DNA of 64,000 nucleotides from Mytilisepta virgata (GCA_028015205.1 CM051516.1:37648230-37712229); one strand, 5' to 3'. Positions 1 to 15,000 are shown, counted from the stretch's first letter. Notes: generated by a model from the letters alone, not told the origin. Numbers and translations are program-made.

Positions 1-166
1 TATCGAAATACTAATTCAGCTGATAATACCATCGGTGGCTTTAAGTCCACAAGCAGTGGTATCGACTTATTGGTAATGAAAAATTCTTTGTATACATGTA
101 CCATGTATTTGATTTATAAGATGTGCACATTTCGTCGATTACCATTCCATGTAACAGTACAATAAG
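1..166. mobile_element. Dispersed repeat R1, copy at window start
   Basis: Non-coding copy of a family seen many times here. Its signature is a stretch with paired GTCCAC-type arms around a short loop, then the block GTGCACATTTCGTCGA. The family has no visible ORF and looks SINE-like, but I did not find clear pol III A and B boxes, so the class is left open. It may be cut by the window edge. Confidence 0.5.
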
Positions 167-287
167 CTATAGTGAATATCACCGCCGTAATTGTCATTCC
201 TCGTCTCTAAGTTGCTGTAATGTCTTCAAGCCGTAGGGTTACATCTTTTAGCAGGGATCCAGATAGCGCCAAAGTTGTGGTTATTTA

Positions 288-1941
288 TATAAAGAGGACA
301 AATATACCTAAGCAGCAATCCAAAAAACGTAATCCATTAGACAGACAAAACCCGGGAAGACAAATGAACAATCACAAGCACAACAAATACACACTGAAAA
401 TTAAAAAAAAGCAATGAACAACACAAACTCCTATAAAAACCAGGAGTGAACTCAGGTGCCCCGGAAGGGTAAGCAGTTCCTGCTCCGTATACAGAACTGT
501 CGTGCAGTTCAACAAAGTCGACCGGTGCATGAATATCTTAGATATTGGAACACTGTAACGGTCAATCAATTCGTGATGACGACCGTAAAATTTCCTAAGT
601 GATGACATCAACTTATCCCTGATAAAACCCCGGTCAAAAAGTTTTTGTGACAACAGTAATCCTCTCTGTTGAAAGTCATGGTAATGCACACATGCCCTTG
701 AATATCGGATAAGCTACGACCCGTAGACGCCATATACAGGCAATGCTGGTACAAGTATATTGCTACTCATGAAGGGAAAGTTAACAATAGGAAAGTCGGA
801 GTCATCACGTTTGTCATAAAATTTTGTCTTCAGATGTCCCTCATTGTCTGTTTCGAGAAACAAATCCAAATATGAAGAGGATTTTGATGTATCTGTAGTA
901 TCCTTAATTTCAAGTTCACCGGGGTAGATGAGATGTAGAAAACACGTCATCTATATAACGAAAAGTGAAATTAAAGGATTAGGCTAGTTTCTTATTGTTT
1001 TCACGTAGAAGCCTTTGAATGAAGTCCTCTTCATATGAGTACAGAAACAGATCGGCGAGGAGAGGAGCACAGTTGGTTCCCATTGGAATGCCGATTGTTT
1101 GTTGAAAAATTCGACCGCCAAATTCAACAAATATGTTGTCTATGAGAAAATCTAACATGTTTGTAATTTCATATTCAGAATACTTTTTGTCAGAATCAGA
1201 GTGGTTCTTAACGAAATAAGCCTTTTCTCTACCTAAAACTAGAAATTTATACCTGCGTGTGCCATTTTTCTTGAAAAAACATTGATGAACTAGTTGTTTT
1301 AATCGATATTTTAATTTAGAATGTGGTATGGTAGTATAGAGTGTAGAGAAGTCGAATGTTTTTATACTGTTGCATGTAGCCAAAGATTTTGATTTAATAT
1401 TTTTGTAGTTTTTAAGAATACACATCTGATAGACGCCACTGGTGGAATATGATGTTTCATAGTAATTCTGAAGGCCCTCTTTAATACGTGTCAATATGAG
1501 TGTTAAAATTTTTGAAAGAGGTTTCGTAGAGCAATTAGCTGACCCAGCAATGTGCCTTTGTTTAAACGGATTCTTATATAGTTTAGGGATCCAATAAAGA
1601 GCAGGAAGGTCCATTTCTTCACCCTTTGTAGAAAAGGATTGAAGAACGGTCTGGTGGTTATCAAGGACTTTCTGCTTAGTAAGTGTGATCGATGTATAAG
1701 TTGGCTTACCTGCAGTTTTATCTATTCCCAACTCGTTTTTAAGACACTTAAAATAATAGTTCTTGCAAACAAAAACGGTGTTATTAGGCGCTTTATCTGC
1801 TGGGGCAATTATATATTTGTCATGGAGGGGAATCAATGTTTCAACAACCTTAGGGTCTCTTAAGATGGATGTAGCTTTAGTGCTCATAGACCCTTGGAGG
1901 TTTTTAATTCGGACCTGTATTATTGACCGAATAACATTCAT
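288..1941 (-). mobile_element. Penelope-like (or related) reverse transcriptase, degraded copy with 3' UTR
   Basis: The longest open piece (979-1941) encodes 320 residues of a reverse transcriptase with the motif-A block DFSTLYTTIPH and the block GIPMGTNCAPLLADLFL. Just downstream a stop (KLA*SFNF) precedes the active-site motif RYIDDV. Reading then shifts frame and resumes at 714-950 (YLDL, YDKRDD, IVNFPF) and, after another stop, at about 500-715 (LIRYSRAC, SSLRKFYGRHH). Roughly 288-510 is a non-coding tail shared with a second remnant at 28590-29040. Stops and frameshifts make it inactive. The motif spacing resembles widespread invertebrate Penelope-like RTs; no GIY-YIG domain was seen, so the class is tentative. 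The element may extend upstream of 1941, where an in-frame stop interrupts further similar-looking coding sequence. Confidence 0.72.
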
Positions 1942-2780
1942 CCATCAGCAATCATCATCATATTTCACACTTGAATTTTTGATTTTCAGTTCATTTCACT
2001 GCAGTTACTTTAAGTTGCTGTAACTATATAAAAATCTGTTGCACAATATTCTATGATGCCAATTATGCTTTCTTTCTTTTTTCCACAATTTTGGTTGTGC
2101 AATAATTGGTAATTTTGCCAGAATTTAGATTTTCTAAACTTGGAGCCCACACGAGTTGAAATTTTATTTCTATACCGTATTGTCATGCACCATATATATG
2201 TAGATGCACAGTAAGATTTTAGAATTTAAATTTTCTAAAATTGGGGCCCACACATGTCGAATTTCGAAATTTTCAATTTTAACTTGTGACCTGGATTCCT
2301 CTTTTATTCTTCAATTTTTGCATTCTGTTTCTTAACAATATTTTCATACATGTACACCATATGCATACGTGCAATAATGTTTAGAATTTGGGGGGCGGTG
2401 ATAAATATTGATTCCGACAGTAGTTTTCTAGTATTTTATTGTATTTGTTTATTTATCGGAAAGACGGGAATCTGCAAAGTAAAGTAATAGATAACAAAGG
2501 GATATTCGAAGGCGGGGAGAGTCGAAAACAACTCACAAACTCCGGAGAACAACGAAGACAATACAAACACCCAACTTAAAAACTAGACTTGTGTTTTTAA
2601 AAACTAAAAGAATCAAGTGCTTCGGAAGAGTAAGCAGTCTCTATTTCCTACAGGACACCCGTCAACGGGTTCAGAAAGTAAGCTTATGATAAATGAGTAA
2701 AATCTCTTTAAATTAAAATATTTATTGTAAATCAACAAATCTTAGGGTCACAAAAATAAATTTCAACTATAAAAAAAAAG
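1942..2780. other. Non-coding, AT-rich, repeat-like spacer
   Basis: No supportable gene. About 2095-2290 holds two related blocks (aattttgccagaatttagat and relatives). About 2390-2690 resembles retroelement tail sequence, including a segment (cttcggaagagtaagcag) close to the Penelope-like tail at 288-510. Confidence 0.4.
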
Positions 2781-2786
2781 TTTATT
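2781..2786 (-). terminator. Candidate poly(A) signal of the Ras-like GTPase gene
   Basis: AATAAA on the minus strand, 134 nt after the stop codon at 2920. A second AATAAA lies at 2721-2726. Position is plausible; use is inferred. Confidence 0.4.
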
Positions 2787-2919
2787 ATGAAAATACACGA
2801 ACGTCAAATTCCACTTTACAACGCAATATCATACCTTGAAGATTGAATATAGACTTTGGTAGCTAATCTGTTGAAAGCTATCGTTATTACTGGTAGACAA
2901 ACGAAAAATACAGTAGATA

Positions 2920-3098
2920 TCATGATGCTTTCTCTAAACCAAATGCTCCAAAAACACGATCAAAGAATGTTCTGGATTTACGTTTATACTCTATCACTTC
3001 CTTGCAAAGTTGATTAAAAGCGTCTGTGACGTCACTTAAATCTTCAGAAGCAGACGTCTCTACAAATGAGCAACCAAATTCTTCCGCCATCTTTTGAC
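2920..3098 (-). CDS. Ras-like GTPase exon 5 (3' terminal)
   Basis: Acceptor CATTTTAG precedes the exon. It completes Gly160, encodes the G5 motif ETSA, a basic stretch EYKRKSR, and ends FGLEKAS-stop with no cysteine near the end. Confidence 0.9.
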
Positions 3099-6000
3099 CT
3101 AAAATGATAAAAGATGTTATGATAGCTTCATTTCTACATTACACATCCTGTAACGTAAAAATTAACAACTCAAACGATGAACGAACGAAGTACGGAAGTT
3201 GTACGGACGATTCAAGGACGCTGAACGAGCGATGTAAGAACGACGTACGGACGCTGAACGAACGTTGTAAGGACAATGTACGGACGCTAAACGAACGATG
3301 TACGGAAGCTTTACTTACGATGTAAGGACGCTAGATGTGTTAACTTTTACGTTAGAGGATGTGTATATACTACAGTTAGTAGCAAGCAGCAGCTGAAACA
3401 GTTCTATAAAAAGTTGCAATTTATTGCAACAATTACAATTCATGATAGATTATAGATAAATATATAATGTGAACATATCTATGTAAGACAAATTACGCAA
3501 TTAGTTTTATAACGGACAAAATGTTCATTGCGGTGATAAAACGTATCGCCAAATGATAGGTATTCTTATGGGTATTAGCTGTGTCTCTTTTATGACCGTT
3601 GCTCCTTTGCTGCTATGAATCAAAATTCATGGCAAAACTGCTAGGGATTAAACAACCTATATTTGTTATAACTTTTACAATAAATAAGTGAAATCTATTC
3701 TGCAGAATAACTACCAATAATAGTTGTCTTTTTTAATAAAACGTATCACAAAATACCGAAATAAATTTGATGAAAATTCTGGCTACTGGGCTGATAATGC
3801 CCTCGTGGACTTACAGTCCACCAGCAGTGACATAGACCCAGTGGTAGTAATAAAACGTATCACAAAATACCGAAATAAATTTGATCCACTGTATGGCCAT
3901 TTCGTTGACTGACAACGCATCAGCAGTGCTCGAGTTAAAAGTGGTGGGAAACAGGTTAAAGATATAATGATGAATAAATAAGCACAACCATTAAAATAAA
4001 AAACAATTAAAACAAACAGGAATCCAAAACTCAGCTAAGGGTTACCTCTACATCAACAGAGGTAGCTCTCTGCATTAACATTGAAATTCCTGTTTTTACC
4101 AGATAAAGTTAAACTGATATATGTGACAAATTATTCTTTACTTTTTACATTTTAGTTTGTTGTTGTTTTTTACGATTTTATATTTGGTTTTGTTCGACTT
4201 CTGTATTTCATACATTTTAGTCGTCTTACGCCCCCTTTGACAGCTCACCATTTCCATTTATTTTTCTTGTTATCTATGTGCCAAATTAATAACATTTGTT
4301 TTTCTGTAGTTAATTTTCCCGGGTAATTTGCCTTCTCTTGACGGTGATGTTCTTCCTGTTTGGCTTTGGATCTAGTGATGATTTTTAACATTTATCGTTA
4401 TGCACGTGAATGTCGTGACATCGCATTTTTTATTTAAAGGATCATTTTTATTTTTTCTTGTTAAAAACCAAGGGAAACAGGGATACTGATGTCCCATATC
4501 AGTTAAAACTTTCATGAAATTTTCCATCGATATAAAGCTGTCTTAAAATATGATAAGATCACCTGTAAAAATATAATTTCAAGTGTAATTTTACATCATG
4601 ATCATACATTGCTAGCAAAGCTCTAAAATTCAATAATAATCCATTTTATATTTTATCGATTACCCTAAATAATTTCACGAATAAGGGCAATGATATATGA
4701 TATAATTTATAACATTGTTGAATCAGTTAATAGTGCTTTGTTTCTTTAAAATGTCCTTCATCAAATTTATTCTAAGCGTTTTTCTTTCAGATTTTCAATG
4801 CATTCGTCAAGTTATCATTTAATAAATTTTATTTAACAGATTTTTATTTCACAAAAGCTTTGTTATGAAATCTACAAGGAAAGTATATACAATGTATATT
4901 TATATTCTGCGTAAGAAAACTGCATGGTCTTCCAATAGCAACCTTAGCTAGTTGTCACTTATCAATGAGTATTCAATAGTATGTACTTCAAAGTCTTGTT
5001 ATTTCCTTTCAAGTACCAAACGAATTCAGCTTGTTGCAGTTCTCTAATGATTATGACTATAGTCTTCCCTTGCTACTAAAAAAAGCTGAAAAAGGGTTGT
5101 AAAAGAAATGAATACAGTTCGAAGCCTTTACTTGACTAGTACCTTACTGATTTCAAATTTTACCTTCTTCTCGAGTGACTTGACGCATATGTGCCAGATC
5201 ACATTTATTTCCAACAACTATCATTGGTATAGTTGAAGTTTTCTTTACTTCATCTATTTTCCTTCTTAAATCTAACAATGCATCGAACGACTTCCGACTT
5301 ATCACTGAATAAACCAGCATAGTTCCATCCGCCCACTTCAACACATCATCTCGGCCTCCACAATCGTCTTTCTGCAAACATAAACAAATTGATTTGTTAC
5401 GACAGAATTATATAATCTTTTGAAATGTCAAGTGATATAAAGGCAGGAAGTGTCATATTGTTAGTAATCATACTGTATTGGCTTTTATAGTCCGTTTTTT
5501 CACAAGAGGAGGAGGTTTTTGTTCCCCCCTAAAACCGGTTTAACCCCAAACTATTCTGTGTCTGTACTAAGTCAGACTATCCTTGCTCTGTTGTTTCTTT
5601 GTGTGTACTAAGTCAGAATATCCTTGCTCTGTTGTTTCTGTGTCTGTACTAAGTCAGACTATCCTTGCTCTGTTGTTTCTGCGTTTGTACTAAGTCAGAC
5701 TATCCAACTCTGTTGTTTCTGTGTTTGTACTAAGTCAGACTCTCCAGCTCTGTTGTTTCTGTGTTTGTAGTAAGTCAGACTATCCTTGCTCTGTTGTTTC
5801 TGTGTCTGTACTAAGTCAGACTATCCTTGCTCTGTTGTTTCTGTGTTTGTGCTTTGTGTTATTTATGTTATTTTTTGTTTGGCGATTTGATAACGTTATG
5901 TGTGTTATTGTTGACTTTTCCTAATAATACAAATCAGATGAAAAGAAAAGCTAAGATATAAGATACATATTACACCAAAGTCAAGGTGAATTTGTGATAA

Positions 6001-9000
6001 TAGCAACACAGAAATAAATACTTAAAATATATAATCAAAAGAGTAAAAAGAGAGAGAGAAAACAGAACACAATTTTAAAAAGACATCACAAACATTCAAG
6101 TAGTAACAATGTAAAAAAAGTAAGTGATATTCAGGTCTTCCGAAAAAAAACGCTTGAATAATGTAGTCCTCCGTTAGATGAAGAAATATATAAACACAAA
6201 AAATAAAAATGTATCTGAATTATTCCTTATTTTAATGGTTAGACGAGATCCATTTACAGGGGCGACAGCATTTTTCTGTCTTGTTTATCATAAATGCCTA
6301 TGAAAAGAAAGATAACTCAGAATTTGTAGTGTACAGAAGGCACTATATACTGAAAAAAAGTTCAACTAATGTAGGCTTTTTACTTGACGTTTGTCATTTA
6401 GTGAAGGGTAAACTTCATTAAATTAAAACACAAAATAGGAGTTAAAGCTATATGTTTAGCATTGATTAGCAGTTGACCATTAAAAGATACTTATCTTAAC
6501 AAAGTATGTTTCAAATTTTAACAAGATATATTAAGCACATCGAAGTCTACACGATTTTTAATTTACCCAAAAATTGTTAATTTTGTGATTTTTCGTGCAC
6601 ATTTGATTTTTTTACGGACAAGGCGACATAACTCCAGAACAACATCTGACTTTAATACGGTAACAGTATAGATATGATAGAGGAGCCTAAGGAAATTTCA
6701 GTCTAGTGAGTCTTTTTAGCAACTTCAAACTTTGATCACAGATACAAAGAACTTGGCAATATTTTGTAACCATTTTTCACCATTTTAGTAAGGATGATTT
6801 AAGTTTTTTAGAATAATTATGAATATTTACCCTGGAAACAATAAGAAAAATGTGTCCACGTACTTATTAATAAAGTTTCATTTTTTTAAGTAGAAAGGCT
6901 AACTAATGGAAATATTTTTGAAATTTAAAAATATAAATAAAATGTTTGCAGTCTGTCATAAGATTTCTTTTCATGAAACTATGAGTTTTTTTATCCGTTA
7001 AGACTGGTCAATTACAATAACCTAGCTCTGCATAAATATTATTTTAAAAGAAAAACAAATCTCAAAGTCCTTCACGTTACATTTGTTAGACATTCGTTGA
7101 TACAGTCAATGTATACAATAAATACTTTATGTCTCATGCATAATGTTCAAAGGTAAAGTCAAAACCATCAGAGTTTGCACAAGATACATACACCTTAGTT
7201 TTCACAAAATTTAATATTTTTAACAGATGAGTACATTTTAGTTTCCAAAATACTTGCAAACAGATTTTAAGATTTCAAATTATTTTTTAAATCTAAACAT
7301 TGAAATTCACAAAAAAGAATAAAATATATTGGATACTTCTGCTGTTGTTGAATTCATGTCCACAGTTATCATTATGAACCATCGCATTCTCCTTATATTG
7401 TATCTAGATTTATTTTACAGGTCGTTTTGGTATCGAGTCTGCTTTCCAATATTGTGGATTATTGTAATATTTTAATTATTTTTTACTTTGAGGTAAAAAT
7501 GGCAAGTCATAATTTTGGGAAATATTCATATGCATGTATATATGAATTATATTTCTTTATAAAGATCTACGTGTCTGTAGTAATTGTATTAGTCTGTCTG
7601 TAGTAATTGTATTAGTTTTTCGCAGATTAATTTGGAAAATAATAATATTTTAACTAGCATTTGCCACTTTCTACTGGAAAGTCACTACATTCTTCTTTGA
7701 AGTGAATTGTTCATATTACTTTCTCCTATTCTTGACGTGTTTAATCGGTTGGATAAAAATACAGTTTTTTTCTACAGTTGTTGGAACAATAAACTAGAGA
7801 AGTCCCGAAATGATGTCTGTGTAAACAAACTACATAGCAACCAACATTTTCTTGAGGTTTTGTCGAAGATCATAGGAGAAACAGATTCTCCTTCAATTTA
7901 CTCGTGAGTTATGGAATGTATCCACCCTCAATAGTTAAATTTTAGATTTTAACACGCTCGCAAATGCTCGTGTGTTGAAAAATCAAAAATTTAACTATCT
8001 CGGGTGGAGAAATTCCATAACTCACTCGTACCTGAAGAAGATTCTATATGCCTCCTATGGTTCAATATTTTATATCCTATTTTCATTGTTATATTGTACC
8101 ATTTGTCTCCTTGTGGGCCCAATAATGGAAATAAAATATTTGGAGTTGTATAGCACACACAAATTGTTATCCTAAAACGTTATAACTAGATTTCCCTTTT
8201 TAATTAATTGCCTTGGAACTAATTTGTCAATATTTTGGAGGGTATAACTTAAACTATTTAATACAGTCAATAAGTCAATTCAGTTGTAAATTTTATAAGT
8301 CTTTTTTGAGAACTACTTTTAGACAAAAATGTTGCTGGTGGTGGAAGACGACAGACTGACAGCTTTTCCAAATGTCATTACAACAAATAATGGTTATCCG
8401 CTTTTCTTTCGGGAATTTCTGCCTAGGCAATAGTGTGGTGAAGAAATGTATAAGGCACTCGACATCCGACCTAGGAGCGAATGGCTGCTAGAAAGTGGCT
8501 GCTAGCTTGAGTCTGGTCTTAGGCATTATAGTTATAAAAGTTTCAAATGGTATATAACATTTTGTAATTTTTTACTTACATCACTTATTGTATCTAAGAC
8601 TTCAATCGTTACAGATTCTCCATCAATCACAGCAGTATATTTATATTTTGATTCTGGAAAGAGATAAGCTATCAGCAGAAACAATAAACAAGATAATGTA
8701 TACTCTTCTTTGAATCCGTATCTAATGATTGAAGATAAACAGTTTAAAATAATTCCTAGACATCAATTTATTTTGATACTGTTATAAGATATGTTATCTA
8801 TATTCACAATAATGGTGATATAAAATATGCCTGAGCGTGAAACAGAGGTGTGAAATCCAATATTTAAACCCGGAGATAATGACTTTACAAACAAATGAAT
8901 GTATTTTGATGATTTTGTTTATAAACTACATATAAAAATTGATATTTTGTAAAATTTAAAATTTGCATTATTTTTTACCCCTGGGCGCACGTGCCTTGAT

Positions 9001-12000
9001 TTTCATTTATGTTAGATGCCTTTTTCTGTACTGCGACGAAAGTAGCGGAAGAGAATATAGTTATCGGTCACTTTGTTGTTCATCATATTTTAAAATAGGC
9101 CTTTTTGGTGCGTTTTATTTTGTCTGGATAGATAACAGGGAGGTTATTCGTAGCCATGACTTGGTAACTCGTGGCAACGAATTTATAACTCATGGCCACC
9201 ATTTAGTAACTTGTAGACACGACTAAGTAAATCGTGGCCACGATTTGATAACTCGTGACCACGACATAGTATTGATAGAATTACTAAGTCGTGGCCACGA
9301 CTTATTTTTTTTCTCGACCCTTAATTTTGACCAAAACTTGAATACGCGTTCATTCATTCTATATTTTTGTGTTTTGTTCATTTTTATGTTGTTTTAGGTT
9401 AACTGTCCATTTGGGTGACGTGAATATATTGATACATCTATGTCATTGTTGACCTTTACTGTTATTTCCGTTATATTATTGACTATTTTGTCCAATCATT
9501 AAATAGACGATGTCAACAATAGATTGACACATCATTTGAACTAAAAAAAATTCAGTGTTTTGAATTTAAACAGTTTTTCTCTCTGTAACTAAATATCACT
9601 GAGCAGCCATATATGTTGTCCCTAAATTCACTAGGCAGTGAACATTTTAGTTCGTTATATGTATACTGACTGTAACCTCATTTTTTTGGTCCAATGCCTA
9701 AGTTTTATGAAATGCTCTTTTTTCAATAATTCCGATGACATGCCTGTGAGTTGACAACTAATATAATTATGTTCTTAACTGACCACCTTGTATTCCAAAA
9801 AGGGTTAGATTTATATCAAAAGGGTGTTGTCCATTTCGCAGTAATCCATAGAATGGTTATCCATCCTCTTAAGTCAGGGTTTTCTATCCACGTTCGTTCC
9901 TACAAACCCGTGACAACATTCATTCATATTTAACGGGTCGAATATATCGTCGCCTGGTGTGTGACCTAAAAAAAATCTACCTACGACTTTTTGTCCTTCC
10001 ATGTACATGATTAACGTGTCGGCTTGAAACACATTTTTTGTGTTTTAAGGTTTTCACAAAGAACGTCTCGTCCTTTTACTTAAGAAATTCATCGGTAGAT
10101 ACATATACCAAGTCCTTACAGACAAATATTCAGTTTTGGTTTCACAAATCATACAGGATGCACTTGAGTTATAGATTCTGGTAAATATATGACTACTATA
10201 TTTTCCCGACTTGTCAGTTTTTTATTTTTTATTTGTTTATTGCTCCCCTCGTGTTTTGTCAATACGGAACTTTGAACGACTGTCATACAAGTGGGAAGGT
10301 TTGACTTGTCGTAAAACCTGGTTTAACCCACCATTTTCTTTGGAAAATGCCTGAACCAAGTCAGGAATATGACAGTTTTTTTTTCAGTTGTGCCGCTGGT
10401 TGATACGGTTGAGCTTCTTTTCGGTTTTTGTCCGTTTTTGCAGACTTTTGGTTATTGAATGTGCCTTGGAGTACGGTACCTTTGTTATGACCTTTATTGA
10501 CTTAAGGATGATTAATTCTGCATTTCTATATTTATAAGAAAGGTTCGATCGTAGGTTGTTTCATATTTTAGCAAACAATTCATCTACATGTGACTCTCCT
10601 TGCTTGGTCAATTTATTCATCAGGAGATGTATTTAAAAATGCCAAAAGACACTGGTCTTACTTCAAAGATCAATGATTTTGTTAAACATTTGTCAATTAT
10701 TTTCCTGGATTCATACATTGACAGTACAGTTTTTAAATACAATTCTGTTTTTCCCCATACAACACGTAGATGTAAGATTTGTTTAAGCATCATAACTGCA
10801 GATATTTCTTGGTTATTTCGTATGAAGAAGTTACGTTGTCAATAAATTCAAGGCAACACTTAAGATATTTTCTCCGTCTGGTTAAAACCATTAGCATGAT
10901 TACGGTGTTGTCTCATTGGCACTTAGAGCATATCCTTACATTTTCATAAAAGCAAGAACTTACCAATAGACTGGTCATATTCGCCTATAAATCTCTTCGT
11001 TAAAAATCTTACAGACAAAGCTGAAAAACCAAAAAATTAGTCTGCTATAATAGTTTTTAAAAATACCCTGAAAATAAACTCCTGGTAATTTATTTTTTTT
11101 TAATCGGTACCAAGTGAGCAACCTTCGCTTTTTAGGGAAGGGATGGCAAGAAAATAATCTTGGATGCTGTTGAAATTATTTCACAACATTCACGAGGCAA
11201 GATTTTTTACGACCTTTCCGGCTAGAAATGTTTTCCCAAATCTACTTTAGATTGGTTTGAGGTATATAAATAATCTGGATATTTTTAAAATTTGATAGTA
11301 ACTCGGATTTTAATGATTGTTTGTATTGAATGTTTTACTTTCCGCAGATTTTTTCTCTTTTTTTTGCATTATTTAAATGGCATTTGCTACCTAAGTAGAA
11401 GTATGAAGATCTGCTCATAGCATCATACATTACGGCGATGGAACTTTGCCACATAATTCTATAACAATGACCAGATGAACAAACTTATAACGTTTACCGG
11501 TACTGTGTACATGTATATGTCGGTCTGGGTTTTGTTTGATTTACTCGTACACACTTGCATTGAATTAATGATAAGTGGCACAGTCTAGTATAATCAAAGC
11601 CATGTAAAAAGTGAAAAGTTATCTCTAGTATTACAAAAGAAGGAGGCCAAACGCGAGAACGTCTTTATTGTCAGTATTTAATTTAGAACATATTATATAG
11701 GATAAGAAAATGTACTGATTTGGGATAAGCGTCAAAAAGACAACATCCCAAAAGATTCAAAATGGGAATATTGATGCACAAGATGTGCACATCTCGTCGA
11801 GTTATGCTCATCAATTATGTTCAAGGCTTTAAGACCAAAAATGTAATGCCAACTCCATCTTAGGACAGAGCTTTGTACGAGGGAGATACTCCTTAGTTTT
11901 CATAAAATTTAAAAAATTCATAACAGTAAATTAGAATTATCTTTTTCACGCCAGTATAGAAACCATAGCAACTAAACTGTTGACACCCTCGGGAGTCAGA

Positions 12001-15000
12001 AAACACGAGCAGAGGTATCGAATCATTGGTACCAATTTTGATTCACAAGGTGTGCACATTTCGTCGATTTACGACTCAGCACTTATGCTCAAGGCCTAAA
12101 ATATTCCAACACAATGAAAAGCAAATTTTAACACTAATAATGACGGAAATAGTTAATGCCAAACATAACTTAAGATAGAGCTATGCACGAGTTACGTCTT
12201 TTTAAGTTTTATAGAAATTTGTTCCATCTGTAATTTTTGTATAACTGTTACCATATAATTTTCGCTTTCTTCCTACTTTAATCATTCATAAATCCGAAAA
12301 TCTATTTTTAGTGTGGGGTTTCAGATTTTGTTCATTCGATTAACCTACACTGTTATAAGTAAAAAATCGAGTACTTCCTGCATATTCAAGATTTGTATAG
12401 ATGTCAACATAAATATATAATATATACTGTTTATACGTCAGAAGATGTGAACAGGTTATCTATACCAGATGTTTATCTCTTCAGATGTAGATTTCACTGA
12501 GAAAAACTGATAGGAGAAACCATCCTGTCATTCAACGCAACATTACCGAGTACGTAATTAACAGGTAAGATACAACAGTCACAGACAGATAGATTACATA
12601 AATGTAATGTTATTTCTTTTATCTTCTTTCTACTTCATTTCTTTCATATCTAGTCCAATGAATGGGTATGGATGAATGTGTATATATGTGGTAAACTATT
12701 TCATTCTGTCATACATCAATTAAACTTGTTAAACATGTTAAAATAAAGTTTTCTAAGGATCTTAAGATATTTTGTAAAAAAACATAACTATTCTAAAATC
12801 ACTGGTGGTGGACTGAGGGTCAACGGGACAAAGTACCAGCAATTTTTTGTTTGCATAATTTTTTAGTCATTTGGTATCTAGAAGGTTTTCGAGTTACTGA
12901 AATGTTAGTTATTAATAAGTTACACTCTCCGTGCGTAGGTTTTCTTTGTTTTTAACTTTAACTTTCTATAGGTTTTTTTTCTTCTTCTTTAATGTGGATT
13001 TCCATGAATGAATTTCTTATCATTTGTTATGAAGAATTGTTCAATTCGACCTTGGGTCAATGGACGCAGTTTGCGTCATTATACATTGTGATGTGCATAT
13101 ACATACACGTGTCTCTCAAATACATGTTTTGACGTCAAACATTTTAAGCGAAAACCTCTCTAATGCTTAGAACCATTAACAAAAATTGGATGTGCCGGAA
13201 CAACACGAATGGCTCGACTGCAAAAAAGTTAGAAGCCCACTTTTAGAAGTAGAAATTTAATAGTGAAACAGGGGCGTTTCCAGGATATTTGAAAGGGGGG
13301 ACGTATAATAAACTTTGACCGAGCGGAGCGAGGCTAAAATTTTTTTGGCCCTTTTTTTTGCTAAAAAACATAAAATAATTGTGAAATGCACTAATGTAAC
13401 GGTTCCTGACTTGGAGCATGTATATTTTATATGTGTTTAATTAATGAATATGATAAATTGCCATATTCAATACAATATAAACAGATTACGACAGTTTTTT
13501 TAAAGGGGGGCGTACGCCCATTACTCCCTCACCTGGACCAGCCCCTGTGAAAGGCCCGTAAATTAGGAAAAAATCAGCAAGGCGGAACAAAACGTAAACT
13601 CGATCTGTAACTCATTATGGTAAACTCACATACCAAAAATCAGCTCAATATCTGAAGGCGTTTAGAACAAAGTCTGTATAACTCTTATTTTCACGAAATT
13701 TTCAAAGTCCAAATCCTTAATTTAGGCAAAAATCAGCGGAGCGCAACGAAACGTAAACTTGATCCGTAACTCACCATGGTAGACTCACATACCAAAAGTA
13801 AGCTCAATATCTAAAGGTGTTTAGAAAAAACATGAAAAAGTCCGTATAACTGTTCGTTGTGGAATGACGGAATGACGGACAAGGTTAAAACTATACATTT
13901 TCAAAATCTACATTTATCCCCTGGTTTCATTTGGTGCAGATACATGTACATGTAGTTACATTAGGTACATGTATGATAACCATGCCATACACCCATAAAT
14001 ATATACACTCATAAATTCGAATGTGCGTTTGTTTCTGCATGAAGCGTCATGGTGTATAGTTACTGTTTATGTCAGATCCGTTTCATGTATTGTGTGATAA
14101 GTCTAATTAGGAGACAAAATAAAAACAACAAACGTAAAAGCTGGAAGGAGGGATATGAAATTACTCATTGACTGGGACCTTTTGTTTTTTTAGGTTGACA
14201 AGGAATGACCTTGTATCCAAAACAAAAAAAAATTGCGACATTCGGGAGCTTGCGTTTTCATTTTTGGCCGATCTTTTTTCATATAAAAAATTTAAACAAA
14301 TGTACTGATGTTTTTAAAATACTGTGTACAGTATATTGTAAAACAAATATGTTCTAATTTATAGTAAAGTCCGAGAGGTTAAAACCACCTAGTATTTTTA
14401 TGGTACACTGCTACTATGTAAAATTATAAATTTTGTTACCTTAGAGCCATAGCGCTGTCCTTGGATTTATAAAAAATTTTTTGTATTATTTCCTACACAT
14501 TTTTTCTACAATTTGAACCTGATGAGACACATGGTGTACAAGATCTTATTGATATTATGACATGTTTGCTACCACTTACATGAATTAGTGCATGGTGGAC
14601 AAAATTCTCCGAGCTAGGTCATAACGCGCTTTTAGTTAGTTGCTTGGATTTCTGAGCTGCCGTAAAATTAATTTAACCGTCATAGTTTTTTTCAATAATT
14701 TTCATTTGTTTTATTGGAAACTATGGAGAATATCCATGTCCCTCATACGACCCGGTTTTTGTCTTCAACTATTTCAAACATTTTGGATTTGAATCTGACC
14801 TATTATCATTAGGTAGAAGAAATCTTTGATGAAGATAACAGGTGCTCTTTCACTTGCAAAGCAGTAACTTTACTGATACTATCGAATTCCTTTTGTTAGA
14901 GAAATACAATATGGTTCATTGTTTGTATAGTTGCTTCTACCGTGCAAATTGTTTTAGTTTAGTTTAAGTAAGAATTAGGGTAAGATAAAAAATCGAGAGT

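Noticed and set aside
5721..5924. Plus ORF of 67 codons
   Set aside because: Entirely within the 41-bp minisatellite and its flank.
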